DNA from: Sandaracinaceae bacterium
GTDB lineage: Bacteria; Myxococcota_A; Polyangia; Polyangiales; Houyiibacteriaceae
Assembly (NCBI GenBank): GCA_020633055.1
Contig: JACKEJ010000009.1
Coordinates: 248,001 to 312,000, forward strand
Length of the DNA: 64,000 nt
Direction: 5' to 3'
A model generated the notes under the pieces. That model had not been told where the DNA came from, searched no databases, and saw only the letters and a program-made list of their open reading frames with translations. The translations under genes and the position numbers were made by a program. Below, in pieces: positions 25,391-34,036 of the stretch (position 1 is its first letter; every line of letters starts with the position of its first letter).

Positions 25391-26575
25391 ATGGCTGGCG
25401 GTGGCGGCGGTGGAACGACATGGGTGAAGATCCTCGGGCTCGGGCTCGGGCTGCTCACGCTCTCCCACGGGCTGGTCGCGGCGAACGTCGAGGTCGGATT
25501 GCTGCACCCGGCGCTGCTCGCCATAGGCGGTCTGATGGTCGTCTTCGGTTCGTGCGAGGCGATGATCCTGTGCGTCGAAGGCATCGCCGCCCGCATGCGG
25601 TGGAACCCCTTCGTGGCTGGCAGCATGGCCGGCATGGCGGGCAACATCCCCGAGCTGATCATGCTGGGCTTCGTGTTGGCCGCGAAGCCGCGGCTGGGGT
25701 TCATCGTCGTCGCCATGACGCTCCACGTCGGTGCCATGGCGTTTGGGCTGTACAGCGCGCTGTTGCCGCGTGACGCGTCGGGACAGGCCCGTCTCCCGGA
25801 GCCGCTGGTGAAGCTCTCGACCGATCAGTTCGCAGGAGCGGCCGGGATCTACTTCGCGACCGGGCTCATCATGGTGTTGCTCCGCAGCTTCGGCGCGGGC
25901 AGCCACGGCGGCGAGGGGCTCGGCCCGTCGGACCTGTACATCATCGGCGCGCTGCTGCTGCTGGTGCAGGCGGTGGGCACCGTGGAGCTGATCAAGCGTT
26001 TCGGGACCACCCCTGATCGGGGTGAGTGGGTGAGCAGCGTCGAAGAGGCCGAAGAGGCGGACGAAGCGCCGGTCCCAATGGGGCGTATCGTTGCGTTTGG
26101 GGCCCTCGGTCTCGGCACCTCCGTCATCGGGGGCCACGCGGTGGGCGACTTTGCCGACATCTTGGTGTTGCGTCTCGCGGAAGCGGGGTACTCCGAGATG
26201 GTGGGTGCGTTGGTTCTCTCCATCTTCGCCTGCGCGGGCGGCTACATCATGATCGCCTCGGCCCACATGCGCGGCATGTACGACCTCGCGCTCGCGAACG
26301 TGTCGGGCGCCATCACACAGAACGCGGTCCTGGTCATGCCCGTCGCGCTCATCATGCTCGCCGCGTTCTCGCAGGTTGGGGTGATCGCGGCCCTCCCCAA
26401 CGGCGCGGTCTTGCCCATCGACCTCGAGACCACCTCCGTGGTGCTGCTCTTGTTCCCGCCGCTGCTCATCTTGTGGAAGGCAGTCAAGGACGACGGGCGC
26501 GTCAGCTGGTCGGAGAGCGCAGCCATGGTCGCGGTGTTCGGGCTGACGCTCTACTTCCTCGCCGAGCACGGCTGA
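25391..26575 (+). CDS. CaCA-family cation exchanger-like membrane protein
   Basis: A 394-residue protein with about ten hydrophobic helices. The alpha-repeat signatures of Ca2+/cation exchangers are visible: GSMAGMAGNIPELIMLGF near residue 80 and LANVSGAITQNAVLVMP in the second half. These GNxPE and GxxTQN-type motifs line the ion site. A charged cytosolic loop (EEAEEADEAP) separates the halves. It likely exchanges Ca2+ or Na+ for protons. ATG 25391 has GGAG six bases upstream. Confidence 0.8.
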   Translation: MAGGGGGGTTWVKILGLGLGLLTLSHGLVAANVEVGLLHPALLAIGGLMVVFGSCEAMILCVEGIAARMRWNPFVAGSMAGMAGNIPELIMLGFVLAAKPRLGFIVVAMTLHVGAMAFGLYSALLPRDASGQARLPEPLVKLSTDQFAGAAGIYFATGLIMVLLRSFGAGSHGGEGLGPSDLYIIGALLLLVQAVGTVELIKRFGTTPDRGEWVSSVEEAEEADEAPVPMGRIVAFGALGLGTSVIGGHAVGDFADILVLRLAEAGYSEMVGALVLSIFACAGGYIMIASAHMRGMYDLALANVSGAITQNAVLVMPVALIMLAAFSQVGVIAALPNGAVLPIDLETTSVVLLLFPPLLILWKAVKDDGRVSWSESAAMVAVFGLTLYFLAEHG

Positions 26576-26703
26576 CCCCCGACCCCGGCGCAACGAGCCC
26601 ACCTGTAGGTGCATCGACCAGTACGAGTCGGAGGTGAACGGCCTCCGTACCGCGGCGGTCATGGGCGAGGCCGTCCTTCCGCTCACACCTCACCGGGACG
26701 GGC

Positions 26704-26997
26704 TCAGTCCGTCCGCGGTGGGAGCTGCGCGGGGGGCAGGTCGGGCTGCTCTCGGTCGGGCACGAAGAAGCAGATGCCGATCCACACGATGGACAGCACG
26801 AACGCCGGCAGCCCCAGCGGCTTGGGGTAGCCCTTGCCCTCGAGGTACACGGAGCAGCCCCAGGCCATCATCAGGCCCCCGGCGGCGCCCACCCCGTACT
26901 GCACCACGAGGATCTCGCGCCCAAGGTACGCCGCGATGTGCAGCGCGAGCCCGAGGCCCATCCACTTGTAGCCAACCTGTGCGGTGCCGGGGATCAC
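26704..26997 (-). CDS. Small membrane protein of unknown function
   Basis: A roughly 97-residue protein with three hydrophobic segments (GLGLALHIAAYLG, YGVGAAGGLMMAWGCSVYL, AFVLSIVWIGICFFV) and a proline-rich cytosolic tail ending QLPPRTD. GTG 26997 is chosen as the start; ATG 26961 is possible and would give 85 residues. The longer upstream frame overlaps the amt promoter region. It is divergent from the ammonium transporter and may share its regulation, but nothing assigns a function. Confidence 0.6.
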   Translation of the reverse strand: MIPGTAQVGYKWMGLGLALHIAAYLGREILVVQYGVGAAGGLMMAWGCSVYLEGKGYPKPLGLPAFVLSIVWIGICFFVPDREQPDLPPAQLPPRTD

Positions 26998-27139
26998 CGC
27001 CCGCGTATAGCACGCCCCATCGCTTTGTCCGAAAAGCAACGCGGCCGAAATCAGCCCGAAACACAAGCCGTCCAACCTCCCCCTCGGAACGCTGAACGCT
27101 CGCGCCCTCCTGTGCGCAGAGTGGATAGGAGAAATTCGG

Positions 27140-28390
27140 ATGGATGCGATCAACGGGGCGGACACCGCCTGGGTGCTGGTTTCGTGCGCGCTGGTGCTGC
27201 TGATGACGCCGGGTCTGGCGCTCTTCTACGGCGGCATGGTCAACAGCCGCAACGTGCTCTCGACCTTCATGCACAGCTTCATCGCGCTGGGCGTCATGAC
27301 GGTCCAGTGGGTGGTCATCGGCTACTCGCTGGCCTTCGCGCCCGACGTGGGCGGCGGATGGCTCGGAGGCCTCGACTACGTGCTGCTGCACGGCGTGGCT
27401 CACGACGCGGTGCGCGACGGGACGACCATCCCGCACATCCTCTTCATGGCGTTCCAGATGATGTTCGCCATCATCACGCCCGCCCTCATCTCGGGAGCCA
27501 TCGCGGAGCGCATGAAGTTCCGCTCGTACCTCGTGTTCATCGTGATCTGGGCGACGCTGGTCTACGACCCCCTCTGCCACTGGGTGTGGGGACCAGATGG
27601 CTGGCTCGGTGCGCGTGGCGCGCTCGACTTCGCGGGGGGGACGGTCGTCCACCTCAGCTCCGGCGCCGGCGCCCTCGTGGCCGCCATCGTGGTGGGCAAG
27701 CGCAAGCGCCCCTCGCCACCTCACAACCTGACCATGACGCTCACGGGCGCCGGGCTCCTGTGGTTCGGTTGGTTCGGGTTCAACGCCGGGAGCGCGCTGT
27801 CCTCGGGTGCCTCGGCGGCGCTCGCCCTCGTCAACACGCACATCGCTGCGGGCGCTGCGGCCTGCTCCTGGGTGCTCGCCGAGCGCGTCAAGCACGGCAA
27901 GGCCACGGCCCTGGGTGCAGCCTCGGGTCTCGTCGCGGGCCTCGTCGTCATCACCCCCGCGGCAGGCTTCGTCACGCCTCAGAGTGCGCTCATCATGGGC
28001 CTCGTCGCGGGTCCCGTCTGCTACGGGGCGGTGCTGCTCAAGAACCGCTTCGGGTACGATGACGCCCTCGACGCGTTCGGGGTCCACGGCGTGGGCGGCT
28101 TCCTGGGCGCCGTGCTGACGGGTGTCTTCGCCGTGGCGGCCCTCACGCCCAGTGGCGACGCCAAGGGCCTCCTCGAGGGGGAGACCCACCTCTTCATCGA
28201 GAACGTCCTCGGCGTGGTCGTCGCCGCCATCTACTCCGGCGTCGTGACCTTCGTGGTCCTCAAGGTCATCGAGAAGACGATGGGCCTGCGCGTCGAAGAC
28301 GAGCAGGAGTTCGAGGGCCTCGACACCGCGCTCCACGGCGAGAAGGGCTACCTCTTCGGCGGCGCGGGGGCGATGGCCACGGAGGAGTAG
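27140..28390 (+). CDS. amt: Ammonium transporter (Amt family)
   Basis: A 416-residue channel-like transporter with 11 membrane segments. The Amt signature DFAGGTVVHLSSG is at residues 163-175, with the periplasmic Trp-lined vestibule region (AFQMMFAIITPALISGAIAER) and the twin-His-containing helices (NTHIAAGAAA and FGVHGVGGFLG). It conducts NH4+/NH3 across the inner membrane. ATG 27140 has AGGAG eight bases upstream, unusually strong for this window. No GlnK/PII gene is adjacent, contrary to the usual gene pair. Confidence 0.95.
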   Translation: MDAINGADTAWVLVSCALVLLMTPGLALFYGGMVNSRNVLSTFMHSFIALGVMTVQWVVIGYSLAFAPDVGGGWLGGLDYVLLHGVAHDAVRDGTTIPHILFMAFQMMFAIITPALISGAIAERMKFRSYLVFIVIWATLVYDPLCHWVWGPDGWLGARGALDFAGGTVVHLSSGAGALVAAIVVGKRKRPSPPHNLTMTLTGAGLLWFGWFGFNAGSALSSGASAALALVNTHIAAGAAACSWVLAERVKHGKATALGAASGLVAGLVVITPAAGFVTPQSALIMGLVAGPVCYGAVLLKNRFGYDDALDAFGVHGVGGFLGAVLTGVFAVAALTPSGDAKGLLEGETHLFIENVLGVVVAAIYSGVVTFVVLKVIEKTMGLRVEDEQEFEGLDTALHGEKGYLFGGAGAMATEE

Positions 28391-28461
28391 CCCGTCCCTG
28401 TCGAGGGCTTGAAACCGCAGTGATACCGGGGTGCAACACGCGCCAGCGCCCCGGAATTGCG

Positions 28462-28491
28462 TTGACCTGGGGCGACCCACGCGAGCATTCT
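28462..28491 (+). promoter_or_regulatory. Weak candidate sigma-70 promoter for the kinase-cyclase
   Basis: TTGACC (28462-28467), an 18-bp spacer, and CATTCT (28486-28491) lie 55 bp before ATG 28546. The match to the -10 consensus is only partial and this is offered with low confidence. Confidence 0.25.
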
Positions 28492-28545
28492 GGGGGTTAC
28501 CACCTAGAGACGCCTCCGCGGCCAAGAGACCCACGGGTCGACCCC

Positions 28546-31500
28546 ATGCACCTCGACTTCGCCGAGCTCGACAAGATCTACGACGCCGGGCGTACCACCG
28601 TCTACAGCGGGCTCGTGCTGCCGGACGGTCGGCGCGCCGTCGTGAAGACCATCCGCGACGCCTTTCCCTCCCGTCGTGTCGTCCGTGGCTTGCGCCAAGA
28701 GCATCGCTTGCTCGAGTCGCTGGACGTCCCCGGGGTCGTCAAGACCTACGGGCTGGTGGAGCAGGACGGCTGGCTGGGCCTGCTCCTCGAGGACTTCGGC
28801 GGCGTGTCGCTAGCCAGCGCCTGCCGTGGCCGCCGGCTGAACGTCGATACGTTCCTGGAGGTCGCCATTGGCGTGGCGGACGCGCTCGCCAGCGTCCACG
28901 CGGCCGGCATCATCCACAAGGACGTCAGCCCCAGCAACATCGTCTGGAACGTCGACACGGGCGCCGTGAAGCTCGTGGACTTCGGCATCTCGGTGCGCGC
29001 CTCCCACGACCGCGCCGCGCGCGACCCGGGCGAACTCGAGGGCACGCTCGCCTACATGGCGCCGGAGCAGACCGGTCGGACGCACCGGCGCATCGACTGG
29101 CGCACGGATCTGTACGCCCTCGGCTGTTCGCTCTACGACGCGCTGTTGGGCCGCCCGCCCTTCGACTCGGACGACATCCTCGAGCTGGTGCACGCCCACC
29201 TGGCGGTGGCCCCGCGGCCGGCGCACGAGCTGGATCCCTCCGTGCCGCCCGCGCTGTCCGACGTGTTGCAGTGCCTGCTCGCGAAGAACGGCGAGGACCG
29301 CTACCAGAGCGCCTTCGGCCTCGCAACGGACCTGCGGCGCATCCGCGACAGCCTCGACAAGACGGGGCGCTGCGACAGCTTCCCCCTCACAGTGGCCGCG
29401 GCACCCAACCGCTTGGAGGCTCCGGACAAGCTCTACGGGCGCGAGCGCGAGCTGACGTGGCTACGCGAGCGCTTCCGCGACGCTGCGCAAGAGGGAGCCA
29501 GCCTGTGCCTCGTGTCCGGCTACTCGGGCATCGGCAAGACCGCCCTCGTCGAGCACGCCGAAGCCGAGAACGTCGCGCAACAGGGCACGTACGTCGCGGG
29601 CAAGTTCGACCAGTTCAAGCGTGGCGTGCCGTACGCATCGCTCATCGCCGCGTTCGAGCAGCTGGTCGGTCAGCTCCTCGCCCAGTCGGCCGAAGTGAGC
29701 ACGGTGTGTCGCGACCGCATCCTCGACGCCGTGTCCCCCAACGCGCAGGTGCTCGTCGACGTCATCCCCGACCTCCGCCTCCTGCTCGGCGACCAGCCGC
29801 CCGTCGCGGAGCTGCCAGCGGCCGAGGCCGAGAACCGCCTGAACGTGGTGCTGGGGCGGTTCGTGCGCGCCCTGCCCGACCCGGGGCGGCCGTTCGTCAT
29901 CTTCCTGGACGACCTGCAGTGGGCCGATCTTCCGTCGCTGCACGCGATCGGGCGCTTCGTGACGGACCCACAGGCGCGGCAGCTGCTGATCGTCGGGGCG
30001 TACCGCGAGAACGAGGTCGGGGCGGCGCACCCGTTGCGCGCCGTGATCGAGCGCGTGCGTGAGGCTGGGCGCCTGAGTGAGCTGCACATTGGCCCCCTCA
30101 CGCGCGAGGACACGGGGGCGTTGGTGAACGACGCCCTCGGTGGGGCCGTGGGCGCGGCGGCGGTCGCGGACATCTGCTACGAGAAGACCGCGGGCAACCC
30201 CTTCTTCCTCAACCAGTTCCTGCAAGGGCTGTACGCGCGGGGCCTGGTGCGCTTCGACTACGACGCAGGGGCTTGGGCCGCCGACCTCGACGGTCTGCGC
30301 GCGGAGGCCTTCACGGACAACGTCGTCGAGTTCATGAGCGAGAAGGTTGGCACGCTCGAGGGGTCCGCACAGCGCGCGCTGGCTGTCGCGTCGGTCATCG
30401 GCAACCACTTTCGACTCGATCAACTCGGGGCGTTGCTGGACGAGAGTGGGGACGGGGTGGCCACGGGCGAGCTGCTGGAGGAGCGCGCGCTCGAGGCGTT
30501 GGACGCGGCGCGCGCGTTGGGTCTCGTCTACGTGGAGTCCGGCGAGGCCGCAGCGGGGCGCTTCTCCCACGACCGGGTCCAGCAGGCGGCCTACGAGCGA
30601 TTGGCCAAGGACGAACGCGAAGCCGTGCACCTACAGCTGGGCCGCACGCTGGTCGCGGCGTACCGCGACGGCGAGGAAACACTGCTCTTCGACGCCGTGA
30701 CACACCTCAACCACGTCCCGGGCGACGCGTTGCCCGCCAGCGAGCGCAGGCCCCTCGCCGAGCTCAACTTGAGAGCTGCGCGTCAAGCTCGGGCGGCGAG
30801 CGCCTATCACGTCGCGCTGGCGTTCGCTCAGGCGGGCCTCGCGCGGCAACCCAAGGACGGTTTCGCGACCGACTACAGGCTCACCGCCGACCTGCACCTC
30901 GAGGCGGCCGAGGCCGCGTTCCTCACCGGCGATTACGCGACGATGGAGCGGGAGCTCGACACGCTGCTGCGCGGCGCCCGGGACGTGTTCGACGAGGTAC
31001 GCGCGTACGAGATCCGGGTCGACGCCAAGAACGCACAGAACGATCTCGTGGGTGCCATGCAGGCTTGCCTCGACGCCCTCGGCAAGCTGGGGGTGCCGCT
31101 GGACGTCAAGCCTTCGCAGGGCGCCGTCATCGCGCAGCTGGTGCGCACCAAGCTCGCGCTGCGTGGCAAGAGCGTCGAGGCTCTCTCGGCTCTCCCCGCG
31201 TCCAGCTCGCGTCACGACCAGGTGGCCTCGCGCCTGCTCATGTCGCTCATCGGGCCCGCCTACTACGCGTCGCCCAACCTGCTGCCCATCGCCGCGTTCA
31301 CGGTCGTGCGACTCGCGCTCGAGAAGGGCGTCGGGGCGGAGTCGGCCACGGCGTTCTCCTTGTACGGGCTCGTGCTCTGCACGCTGTCCGACTTCGAAGG
31401 GGCCTACCGCTACGGCCAGGTCGCCATCGCCATCGCCGACCGCTTCGATGGCACGCGGCACGCGACGCGCGCGCGGCACCTGTACAACACCCACATCCGT

Positions 31501-34005
31501 CTGTGGAAGGAGCCCTGGATCCGCTCGGCCGAGGCGCTGTCTGCGACGCACGAGCACGCGTACGCCAACGGCGACTTCGAGTACGCAGCCTTTTCGGGCT
31601 TCATGCGCGGTGCGCTGCTGGGCGCCACCGGCCGTGACCTCCAGGACGTCACGGAGTACATGGCCAAGGCCGCCGCCGCGCTGGCCGAGATGCAGCAGAA
31701 CACCAGCGGACTGACGCTCGGCATCGTCCGCCAGGCAGCCCTCAACCTGCGCGCCACGCCGGCTGGCGCAGAGCCCTACGAGCTGCGCGGCGAAGCCTAC
31801 GACGAGCGCGTGTCGGTGGCGCAGCACCGCGACGCCAGCGACACCACCAACCTCTACTGCTACCTGACCACGCGCATGCGCCTCGCCTACTTCTTCGGCG
31901 AGATCGACGTGGCGCTCGCGGCCGCGCAGGAGTCGGCGCCGCTGGAGGCGGGCGCCGCGGCCACCTTCTTCGTGCCGGATGCCTATTTCTACGAGTGCAT
32001 GACGCGCGCCGCAGCGGAGCCGACCATGACCCCGCTGGCGCGGGCCAAGAGCCGCGCTCGCGTGATGCTACTCCAGCGCAAGCTCGCCAAGCTCGCCGAC
32101 GCAGGCCCGGCTACGATCATGCCGCGTGTCGACATGATCGCGGGTGAGCTGGCCCGCGTTCGGGGTGCGACCGGCGATGCGCTCGAGGCCTTCGACCGCG
32201 CCTCGCGCGGCGCGCGTGACCAAGGCCACACGGACCTCGAGGCGCTGGCGCTCGAGCTGGCGGGTCGCCTACAGCTCGAGCAGGGCAACACCATCCTCGC
32301 GCACACGTACCTGCGCGCCGCGCGCGCCGCGTACGAGCGCTGGGGCGCGCTCGAGAAAGTGCGCGCCTTGGTCGAGACGTATCCCTTCGCGGGTCACGGG
32401 CCCTACGCCGAGCGGGGCGCCACCAAGAGCGTCACCAGCACCAACGAGCACGGCGCTGTCCTCGACCTCGAGACGGCCACTCGCGCGTCGCGCGCGATCT
32501 CCGAGGAGATCGTCCTCTCTCGACTGCTGGAGCGACTGCTGCGCGTGGTGGTCGAGAACGCGGGTGCCGAGCGCGCCGTCCTGGTCCTTCTCCGCGGCGA
32601 CGAACCGCAGGTCGTCGCGAGGCTGGACTTCGCGGACGGTGAGCCCGAAGTCAGCCACGGTCAGGGGGAGCCTCTCGAGGCGTCCATGGCGCTCTCGCTC
32701 GGCATCGCCCGCTGGGTCCTGAAGTCGGGGCGCTCGGTGGTGCTGGAGGACGCGGCCAGGCGTGGCGACTTCCAGCAGGACGCCTACGTCCGCGCGCGTC
32801 AGCCCCGTTCGATCCTGTGCGCGCCCATCGAGTACCAGGGCACCCTGCGCGGGCTGCTCTACCTCGAGAACAACCTCGCACGCGGCGCCTTCACCAGCGA
32901 CCGCATCGAGATGCTGCAGCTGCTCACCGCGCAGGCGGCGGTCTCCATCGAGAACGCGCAGCTCTACGACAACCTCGAGCTCAAGGTGGCCGAGCGCACG
33001 CGTCAGCTCGAGCTGCGCAACGAGTTCATCCGCAAGACCTTCGGTCGGTACGTCAGCGACGACGTGGTGGACTCCATCTTGGACGAGCCCGGCGGGCTCG
33101 AGCTCGGCGGCGAGCTGCGGCGCGTGTGCGTCGTCATGGCCGACCTGCGTGGCTTCTCCACGGCAGCCAGCGCCCTTCCGCCGCAGGACGTCCTGCGCCT
33201 CATCAACCACTTCCTCGAGGCCATGACCGAGGTCATCGTCGAGCACGGCGGCACCATCGACGAGGTCCTCGGTGACGGTCTGCTGGTGCTGTTCGGCGCC
33301 CCCGTCGCGCGGCCGGACGACGCGGACCGCGCCGTGGCCTGCGCCATCGCCATGCAGACGGCCATGGGGACGGTCAACGCGCGCAACGCGGCGCTGGGGC
33401 TGCCTCAGCTACAGGTCGGCATCGGTATCCACACCGGCGAAGCGGTCGTGGGCAACCTCGGCAGCGACAAGCGCGCCAAGTACGGCGTCGTCGGTACGGT
33501 CGTGAACCTGGCGGCGCGCATCGAGAGCCTCACCACAGGGGGTCAGGTGCTCATCTCGAACGAGACACGGGAGGCGGTCAGCGCTCCCCTCGAGCTCCAC
33601 GAGGGAACGACGTTCCAGCCCAAGGGGGCCGCTGCTCCCCTCACCGTCTACGACGTGTTCGCCATCGGCGCGCCTTTCGACAAGAGCATTGCGCGCGTCG
33701 AGCACGCGCTGGTGGACGTGGACCCGTTCAGGGTGGGGTACGCCGTGGTGACTGACGTGGACGCTGGAGAGCCACGCGAGGGCCGCGTCCTGGCGCTCTC
33801 GCCGGTGGACGCGCTCATCACAGCGCAGGCGCGTCCGGACGTGCTCCGTGACGTGTGTATCGACGTGCCCACGCCCCACGGGGACGTGCGGGTCTACGCC
33901 AAGGTCGTGGCGCATCCCGCGGACGGTCAGTTCCTCGCCCGCATGACGGCCATCCCGTCGGCCGCCGCCAGTAGCCTCGCCGAGCGCAGGAGCGCGACGG
34001 CCTGA
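28546..34005 (+). CDS. Hybrid Ser/Thr kinase - AAA ATPase - TPR - GAF - class III nucleotidyl cyclase
   Basis: An 1819-residue multidomain signalling protein without transmembrane segments. Kinase: Lys34, H124-K-D126 loop, D145-F-G and APEQ, all intact. Then a STAND-type ATPase with Walker A GYSGIGKT (Lys331) and Walker B IFLDDLQW (Asp455-456), followed by several hundred residues of TPR-like helices. A GAF domain lies about 1320-1475 and a class III cyclase near 1495-1690, with metal-binding Asp1533 (ADLRGF) and Asp1577 (GDGLLV). The C-terminal roughly 100 residues (about 1715-1800) are unrecognised. ATG 28546 starts the kinase directly. One chain thus combines protein phosphorylation, ATP-gated switching and cyclic nucleotide production. 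Confidence 0.92.
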   Translation: MHLDFAELDKIYDAGRTTVYSGLVLPDGRRAVVKTIRDAFPSRRVVRGLRQEHRLLESLDVPGVVKTYGLVEQDGWLGLLLEDFGGVSLASACRGRRLNVDTFLEVAIGVADALASVHAAGIIHKDVSPSNIVWNVDTGAVKLVDFGISVRASHDRAARDPGELEGTLAYMAPEQTGRTHRRIDWRTDLYALGCSLYDALLGRPPFDSDDILELVHAHLAVAPRPAHELDPSVPPALSDVLQCLLAKNGEDRYQSAFGLATDLRRIRDSLDKTGRCDSFPLTVAAAPNRLEAPDKLYGRERELTWLRERFRDAAQEGASLCLVSGYSGIGKTALVEHAEAENVAQQGTYVAGKFDQFKRGVPYASLIAAFEQLVGQLLAQSAEVSTVCRDRILDAVSPNAQVLVDVIPDLRLLLGDQPPVAELPAAEAENRLNVVLGRFVRALPDPGRPFVIFLDDLQWADLPSLHAIGRFVTDPQARQLLIVGAYRENEVGAAHPLRAVIERVREAGRLSELHIGPLTREDTGALVNDALGGAVGAAAVADICYEKTAGNPFFLNQFLQGLYARGLVRFDYDAGAWAADLDGLRAEAFTDNVVEFMSEKVGTLEGSAQRALAVASVIGNHFRLDQLGALLDESGDGVATGELLEERALEALDAARALGLVYVESGEAAAGRFSHDRVQQAAYERLAKDEREAVHLQLGRTLVAAYRDGEETLLFDAVTHLNHVPGDALPASERRPLAELNLRAARQARAASAYHVALAFAQAGLARQPKDGFATDYRLTADLHLEAAEAAFLTGDYATMERELDTLLRGARDVFDEVRAYEIRVDAKNAQNDLVGAMQACLDALGKLGVPLDVKPSQGAVIAQLVRTKLALRGKSVEALSALPASSSRHDQVASRLLMSLIGPAYYASPNLLPIAAFTVVRLALEKGVGAESATAFSLYGLVLCTLSDFEGAYRYGQVAIAIADRFDGTRHATRARHLYNTHIRLWKEPWIRSAEALSATHEHAYANGDFEYAAFSGFMRGALLGATGRDLQDVTEYMAKAAAALAEMQQNTSGLTLGIVRQAALNLRATPAGAEPYELRGEAYDERVSVAQHRDASDTTNLYCYLTTRMRLAYFFGEIDVALAAAQESAPLEAGAAATFFVPDAYFYECMTRAAAEPTMTPLARAKSRARVMLLQRKLAKLADAGPATIMPRVDMIAGELARVRGATGDALEAFDRASRGARDQGHTDLEALALELAGRLQLEQGNTILAHTYLRAARAAYERWGALEKVRALVETYPFAGHGPYAERGATKSVTSTNEHGAVLDLETATRASRAISEEIVLSRLLERLLRVVVENAGAERAVLVLLRGDEPQVVARLDFADGEPEVSHGQGEPLEASMALSLGIARWVLKSGRSVVLEDAARRGDFQQDAYVRARQPRSILCAPIEYQGTLRGLLYLENNLARGAFTSDRIEMLQLLTAQAAVSIENAQLYDNLELKVAERTRQLELRNEFIRKTFGRYVSDDVVDSILDEPGGLELGGELRRVCVVMADLRGFSTAASALPPQDVLRLINHFLEAMTEVIVEHGGTIDEVLGDGLLVLFGAPVARPDDADRAVACAIAMQTAMGTVNARNAALGLPQLQVGIGIHTGEAVVGNLGSDKRAKYGVVGTVVNLAARIESLTTGGQVLISNETREAVSAPLELHEGTTFQPKGAAAPLTVYDVFAIGAPFDKSIARVEHALVDVDPFRVGYAVVTDVDAGEPREGRVLALSPVDALITAQARPDVLRDVCIDVPTPHGDVRVYAKVVAHPADGQFLARMTAIPSAAASSLAERRSATA

Positions 34006-34036
34006 GAGGTCTCTGCGATGGCGCAGAGCAGGAGCG

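Noticed and set aside
26998..27139. Sigma-54 promoter or riboswitch before amt
   Set aside because: No GG-N10-GC element or recognisable aptamer found.
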